From: PeH17 sp964414925
GTDB taxonomy: Bacteria > Bacillota > Clostridia > Christensenellales > CAG-138
Direction of reading: 5' to 3'
NCBI GenBank assembly: GCA_964414925.1
Contig: CAYPXV010000023.1
Coordinates: forward strand, 1 to 18,408
Length of the DNA: 18,408 nucleotides
In this document: positions 15,384 to 18,408 of the stretch, one piece after another
Layout of the letters: every line of letters begins with the position of its first letter
How positions within the stretch are numbered: position 1 is the stretch's first letter
The notes under the pieces: model-generated
Told to the model about the DNA's origin: nothing
What the model saw: the letters and a program-made list of their open reading frames with translations, nothing else
Databases searched by the model: none
Made by a program: the position numbers and the translations under genes

Positions 15384-15495
15384 GGGGAGGGACGTGTTGC
15401 GCACGGTTTTATTTACTGCTTTATAAGGGAAACATAATCAGAAAAAACCTTCTTCCAAGATTGCCGTGATGCGTCCCAACACAACCCTTTTCCTC
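15384..15495 (+). ncRNA. Possible structured leader or small RNA (unidentified)
   Basis: The gap 15199-15577 has no convincing protein gene. Downstream of the 15349-15377 promoter, GGGACG (15389-15394) can pair with CGTCCC (15472-15477), and CACGG (15402-15406) with CCGTG (15464-15468), in the right nested order. This gives a two-part stem closed over about 57 bases, and AAGG (15425-15428) with CCTT (15448-15451) could form an inner helix. No U-rich terminator follows, so the 3' end is unknown. It does not resemble the SRP RNA, tmRNA, RNase P RNA or any riboswitch that I can recognise. From 15496 to 15577 I see only A/T-rich sequence, a weak promoter and the next ribosome binding site. Confidence 0.3.
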
Positions 15496-15525
15496 AGTCA
15501 CATCAAATATTCTTTCGATGAACCT

Positions 15526-15554
15526 TTCATAAAACACATTTGTTGACATATAGT
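15526..15554 (+). promoter_or_regulatory. Weak candidate promoter before the membrane-protein gene
   Basis: TTCATA (15526-15531), a 17-base spacer and TATAGT (15549-15554) would start transcription near 15561, at the edge of the ribosome binding site. A consensus TTGACA at 15543-15548 is also present but has no -10 at a usable distance. Both are weak; the gene may instead be read from the 15349 promoter. Confidence 0.3.
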
Positions 15555-15577
15555 TATGGAAAAGGAGACCGAACAAT

Positions 15578-15961
15578 ATGAATCACAGTATAAGACCAAC
15601 CGTTGGCAGAATAATAATCGCATCGCTATCCGGTATGCTCATGAGCATACTTCTTGTTGTCGCAGCCGCATTTTTATTGCAAAAGCAGATTATCGGAATC
15701 GAGAGCGTCGGAATTTTGAATCCAATAATCAAAGCCGCCTGTGCGCTTGTTGCCGCAATTGTCGCAAGCATTAAAATAGAACGTAAAAAATTTCTCATCG
15801 GGGGGCTTGCGGGGCTCGGGTATATGCTGTTGACCACGGTGGTATTTACCGCCATGAACGGCAATATAGACTTTAATCTTTCTCTGCTTACCGATGCGAT
15901 AATATGCTTTACCGCAGGAATGAGCGGCGGAATAATTTGTTCTCTGGCAAGAAAAAATTGA
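15578..15961 (+). CDS. Small four-helix membrane protein, TIGR04086-like
   Basis: This is a 127-residue, very hydrophobic protein with about four membrane helices (roughly 11-33, 45-63, 72-92 and 100-121), short loops and a positively charged IKIERKKFLIGG loop in the middle. The N-terminus MNHSIRPTVGRIIIASLSG, the central basic loop and the closing glycine-rich TAGMSGGIICSLARKN resemble the Clostridia membrane family TIGR04086, whose function is unknown. AAAGGAG at 15561-15567 is about ten bases before the ATG. An overlapping frame starting at 15556 is rejected because its ATG lies upstream of this ribosome binding site and its product is not protein-like. The protein could be related to small YrzE-type membrane proteins. 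I am sure it is a real membrane protein and less sure of the family name. Confidence 0.78.
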   Translation: MNHSIRPTVGRIIIASLSGMLMSILLVVAAAFLLQKQIIGIESVGILNPIIKAACALVAAIVASIKIERKKFLIGGLAGLGYMLLTTVVFTAMNGNIDFNLSLLTDAIICFTAGMSGGIICSLARKN

Positions 15962-15975
15962 ATATTTTATCGGCA

Positions 15976-16004
15976 TTGACTTGTGCGTGAAAAGGTGTTA
16001 CAAT
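15976..16004 (+). promoter_or_regulatory. Sigma-A-type promoter of the dockerin-protein gene
   Basis: TTGACT (15976-15981), a 17-base spacer and TACAAT (15999-16004), with TG in extended -10 position (15996-15997), form a strong promoter. The transcript should begin near 16011, giving a leader of about 70 bases. It shows the secreted-protein gene is transcribed separately from the membrane protein before it. Confidence 0.78.
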
Positions 16005-16013
16005 CGCTTTGGA

Positions 16014-16040
16014 CGGCAACCTCGTTAACACTTGTTGCCG
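16014..16040 (+). promoter_or_regulatory. 5'-UTR hairpin of the dockerin-protein mRNA
   Basis: CGGCAAC (16014-16020) and GTTGCCG (16034-16040) form a 7-bp stem around a 13-base loop that contains the palindrome GTTAAC. It begins within about three bases of the predicted transcript start. It is followed by CAAAAACC rather than a T-run, so it is not a terminator. A hairpin at the 5' end often protects mRNA from decay; a regulatory role is possible. Confidence 0.5.
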
Positions 16041-16080
16041 CAAAAACCATTATTATGGATAAAAGCGAAAGGAAAAAGCA

Positions 16081-18408
16081 ATGAAGAAAATTTTTAACAA
16101 ACTCGTATGCGTTTTGTTAAGTATCGTAATGTGCTGTGCTTGCTTTGCAAGTTCCGTCATGGCGATAACGTTCGAGCAACCGGACGGAAGTCTTTCATTT
16201 GACAAGATAACACATCCCGAAAACGGCGCAGGCGAAAATGACGGCATAGTGGACTATGTCGGCGGCGGCGTAGTCTCAGCCGAAGACCTCGGACAGGGTG
16301 CAAGAGGACAAAGTTACTCGTGGTGTGCGGCAGGACGCGGCGAATACGTTTATGTCGGAACATGCTATGGTGCAATGACCAATACTCTGACACTGATGGA
16401 CAATGTACTCGGCGGCAATTTTGACGATGATCAGCTCAATGCCATACTCAACGTTCTCTACAACGGTTCTTTCTTTATCGGTGAGGAAGACGGTGCAAAT
16501 ACCGGCGGCGTTCTCACCAAGATAAATACTACCACGGGCGAAGTTTCCATTATAATGTCAAAGGGTACAACAGGGCATAATGCCATGTTCAGAAACGTTA
16601 CCCCTTATAACGGCAAATATTATTTCTGCGGTTCGGTAAACGGTCTTCCCAGCATTTACGAAATCGACCCCGAAACCGATGAATTTACCATGGTTTATCA
16701 GGGAATGACCCTCCAGGAATACTACCAGGGTTACTTACAGGGAATCTGCACCGGTATTCGCGGACTGTGCGAATTTGACGGCGAACTTATTCTCAGCTGC
16801 GTTACGCTTGACGGACCTATCATTCTGTCATCTTCAAACCCCTCAGAAGGATTTGAAGTTATCGCAACTCAGGAAGATCTGTTCAACTACCCCGCATATC
16901 ACTATTGCGACAGCATCTACGGCGGTTCAATATGGGAGATAGTGGAATTTAACGGAAGCATGTATGTTTCAATTTGTACGGGTACTCCCGATAATATGCC
17001 CGATGAGCTTACCATGCAGTCATTCGCTCTTGTTCGCGGTGACAAGGATGAATCAGGCAACTGGACTTGGACAAGCGTAATCGGTGATCAGGAAAACGAC
17101 GGCGCAAGATACACATTCGGCATCGACCCCGAACGTACCCGCTCCGGTGCAGGCGTTCTTCAAGTTTACGGCGATTACCTTTATATCGGCGAATACAACG
17201 ACGAAGAAATTGCTTTAATGGATGTTTTAACTGATGTCAACTTTGATTTCATGAACGCAAACCTCAGTCAGTCGGTAAGCCTCTATCGTATGGATAAGGA
17301 TGAAAATATCGAACTTGTTGTCGGTGATGCTACCGAAATGTTCCCCGACGGCAGTTTGTCCGGCATCGGCTCTGGCTTCGGTCGCAACGAGAATCAGTAC
17401 ATCTGGAGAATGACCGAGTACGAAGGAAAGCTCTATGTAGGTACATTTGATACAAGCAGTCTCCTTGAGCCCTTGGGTCAGTTTGTAAACGGTGACATCT
17501 TACATATGTCCCGTGAAGAATGGCTCAGCCTTCTCTCTTTCATCCGTGACCTTATCAGTGTAAGCATCGGTGGCGATGATGACGACACAAACGCTGCAAG
17601 AAATGATTTCATCGCCAAATATGACGACGAAACAATTGCTTACATGCTTATGACAGGTGACATTTCAAAGCTCGGTCTTGATATGCGCAGCTCCGACATT
17701 AATTGTGAGGACGTAAAGGCTTATCTGCTTGAAAATAATGTTTCCGCCCTGCCCGGCGATATCTCCGACCTTATCGGTGAGTTCGGCGGATTGAGAGGAC
17801 TTATGGATACGGTTCGCAGCTTGCTTACCTGCGCTCGTTATCTCAGAAACGCTACCCGCGGATTTGACATGTATGTTTCCGAGGACGGTGTAAACTTTGA
17901 AACCGTAACAATCGACGGCTTCGGCGATCCCTATAACCACGGACTTCGTGTATTTGCCGAAACCGATAACGGTCTTACCATCGGAACCGCCAACCCCTTC
18001 TACGGTACGCAGGTTTGGCTGATGAACGAGCCTGAAAGCGAAGTAGTACAGCACACCGTAAGTTTCGTTGACGGTGTTACCGAAGAAGTCATTTATTCCA
18101 TTTCGGTGGATGACGGCGATGTAGTTTCGGAAGAACTGTTCCCAACTGTAGCAGAACATGACGGCTATACATTCCTGGGATGGGATTATGACAATTCACC
18201 CGTTACCGATGATATCACCATCACTGCTGTTTATGAGGAAGACGCAGCACCCCTGCTCGGCGATGTTAACGACGACGGTGAGGTTAACATTTTTGACGTT
18301 GTTATCATAATCCGCTACGTCCTGGGCGTCGGTGAAATCGAACTTCCCGAACGTGCCGATATTAACGGTGACGGCGTTGTCAATATGTTCGATGCAATTC
18401 TTCTGCTC
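16081..18408 (+). CDS. Secreted beta-propeller-like protein with type I dockerin (3' end cut)
   Basis: The reading frame is open for 776 codons up to the right edge. Residues 1-28 are a signal peptide (basic MKKIFNK, hydrophobic core, likely cut after VMA). Residues about 30-650 carry recurrent blade-like strands, for example YVYVGTCYG, GKYYFCGSVNG, GELILSC, GSMYVSI, DYLYIGEYN and GKLYVGTFD, suggesting a beta-propeller, with a helical acidic stretch at about 470-590. QHTVSFVDG to AVYEE (657-720) resembles an InlB/Flg_new repeat. From G727 comes a type I dockerin: calcium ligands D728, N730, D732 and D739 in repeat one, and D760, N762, D764 and D771 in repeat two, which is cut. A dockerin normally docks onto a cohesin in an extracellular complex. 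No catalytic site is recognised. AAAGGA precedes the ATG by about eight bases. Confidence 0.88.
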   Translation, partial: MKKIFNKLVCVLLSIVMCCACFASSVMAITFEQPDGSLSFDKITHPENGAGENDGIVDYVGGGVVSAEDLGQGARGQSYSWCAAGRGEYVYVGTCYGAMTNTLTLMDNVLGGNFDDDQLNAILNVLYNGSFFIGEEDGANTGGVLTKINTTTGEVSIIMSKGTTGHNAMFRNVTPYNGKYYFCGSVNGLPSIYEIDPETDEFTMVYQGMTLQEYYQGYLQGICTGIRGLCEFDGELILSCVTLDGPIILSSSNPSEGFEVIATQEDLFNYPAYHYCDSIYGGSIWEIVEFNGSMYVSICTGTPDNMPDELTMQSFALVRGDKDESGNWTWTSVIGDQENDGARYTFGIDPERTRSGAGVLQVYGDYLYIGEYNDEEIALMDVLTDVNFDFMNANLSQSVSLYRMDKDENIELVVGDATEMFPDGSLSGIGSGFGRNENQYIWRMTEYEGKLYVGTFDTSSLLEPLGQFVNGDILHMSREEWLSLLSFIRDLISVSIGGDDDDTNAARNDFIAKYDDETIAYMLMTGDISKLGLDMRSSDINCEDVKAYLLENNVSALPGDISDLIGEFGGLRGLMDTVRSLLTCARYLRNATRGFDMYVSEDGVNFETVTIDGFGDPYNHGLRVFAETDNGLTIGTANPFYGTQVWLMNEPESEVVQHTVSFVDGVTEEVIYSISVDDGDVVSEELFPTVAEHDGYTFLGWDYDNSPVTDDITITAVYEEDAAPLLGDVNDDGEVNIFDVVIIIRYVLGVGEIELPERADINGDGVVNMFDAILLL

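Noticed and set aside
15391..15412. CGTG-TTGCG-CACG followed by GTTTTATTT as an intrinsic terminator
   Set aside because: The stem is only four base pairs, the T-run is interrupted, and it lies just after a promoter; the longer-range pairing explains the same bases better.
15384..15540. 6S RNA, SRP RNA or known riboswitch in the divergent gap
   Set aside because: I looked for signature elements of these RNAs and recognised none; only an unnamed inverted repeat is supported.
15556..15774. Plus-strand frame overlapping the membrane-protein start
   Set aside because: Its product is charged and asparagine-rich with no family look, and its ATG precedes the ribosome binding site that serves the ATG at 15578.
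16081..16164. Lipoprotein signal in the dockerin protein (cysteines near residues 18-21)
   Set aside because: The residues before the cysteines do not form a proper lipobox, while VMA at 26-28 fits signal peptidase I.
17665..18159. 164-codon minus-strand open frame
   Set aside because: It is antisense to the secreted dockerin protein and results from the codon pattern of that gene; no ribosome binding site or recognisable domain.

Overview
The window looks like a chromosomal segment of a low-to-mid GC Gram-positive anaerobe of the class Clostridia, probably an Oscillospiraceae/Ruminococcaceae-type gut bacterium. This rests on a complete SCIFF (six-cysteine ranthipeptide) precursor with its radical SAM maturase, which is a near-universal Clostridia marker, together with strong GGAGG ribosome binding sites, a CdaA/CdaR pair, RNase J, YlbF and a secreted dockerin protein. 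The assignment is made from gene content only. I saw no phage genes, transposases, CRISPR array, tRNA or rRNA.

Layout. (1) Positions 1-958, minus strand: the SCIFF precursor gene scfA and the first 271 codons of its maturase scfB, which runs off the left edge. (2) Positions 959-1144: a divergent promoter region, with one near-consensus sigma-A promoter facing each way. (3) Positions 1145-2479, plus strand: a MATE-family transporter, followed by a 17-bp hairpin that can terminate transcription from both sides. (4) Positions 2520-15198, minus strand: twelve genes packed head to tail with overlaps or short gaps. In transcription order they are a Nudix hydrolase, cdaA, cdaR, an FAD-dependent dehydrogenase, a P-loop ATPase, a SLOG/DUF1273-like protein, an ABC-F ATPase, RNase J, a YlbF-family protein, mltG, a DUF2461 protein and a U32-family (TrhP-like) protein. 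A TTGAAG-N17-TATAAT promoter stands in front of the first gene and the shared hairpin lies after the last. I found no convincing terminator in between, so most or all of it may be one transcription unit. (5) Positions 15199-15577: a divergent intergenic region with promoters in both directions and an inverted repeat that could be a structured leader or small RNA. (6) Positions 15578-15961, plus strand: a four-helix membrane protein resembling the TIGR04086 family. (7) Positions 16081-18408, plus strand: a secreted beta-propeller-like protein with an InlB/Flg_new-like domain and a type I dockerin, cut by the right edge inside the second dockerin repeat. It has its own promoter and a 5'-UTR hairpin.

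How the genes may work together. CdaA makes c-di-AMP and CdaR modulates it. RNase J and YlbF point to mRNA decay, because YlbF homologues act with RNase Y in Bacillus. MltG trims nascent peptidoglycan strands. The U32 protein is expected to take part in tRNA wobble-uridine hydroxylation, and ABC-F proteins act on the ribosome. The cluster therefore joins nucleotide signalling, RNA decay, cell wall and translation functions. The SLOG and P-loop ATPase genes, coupled by an ATGA overlap inside this c-di-AMP operon, are its least understood part. The SCIFF locus and the dockerin protein are the most distinctive elements outside it.

Several start codons were moved inward from the longest open frame, because Shine-Dalgarno placement, stop-start overlaps or promoter overlap favoured a downstream ATG. 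Each case is explained in its entry.
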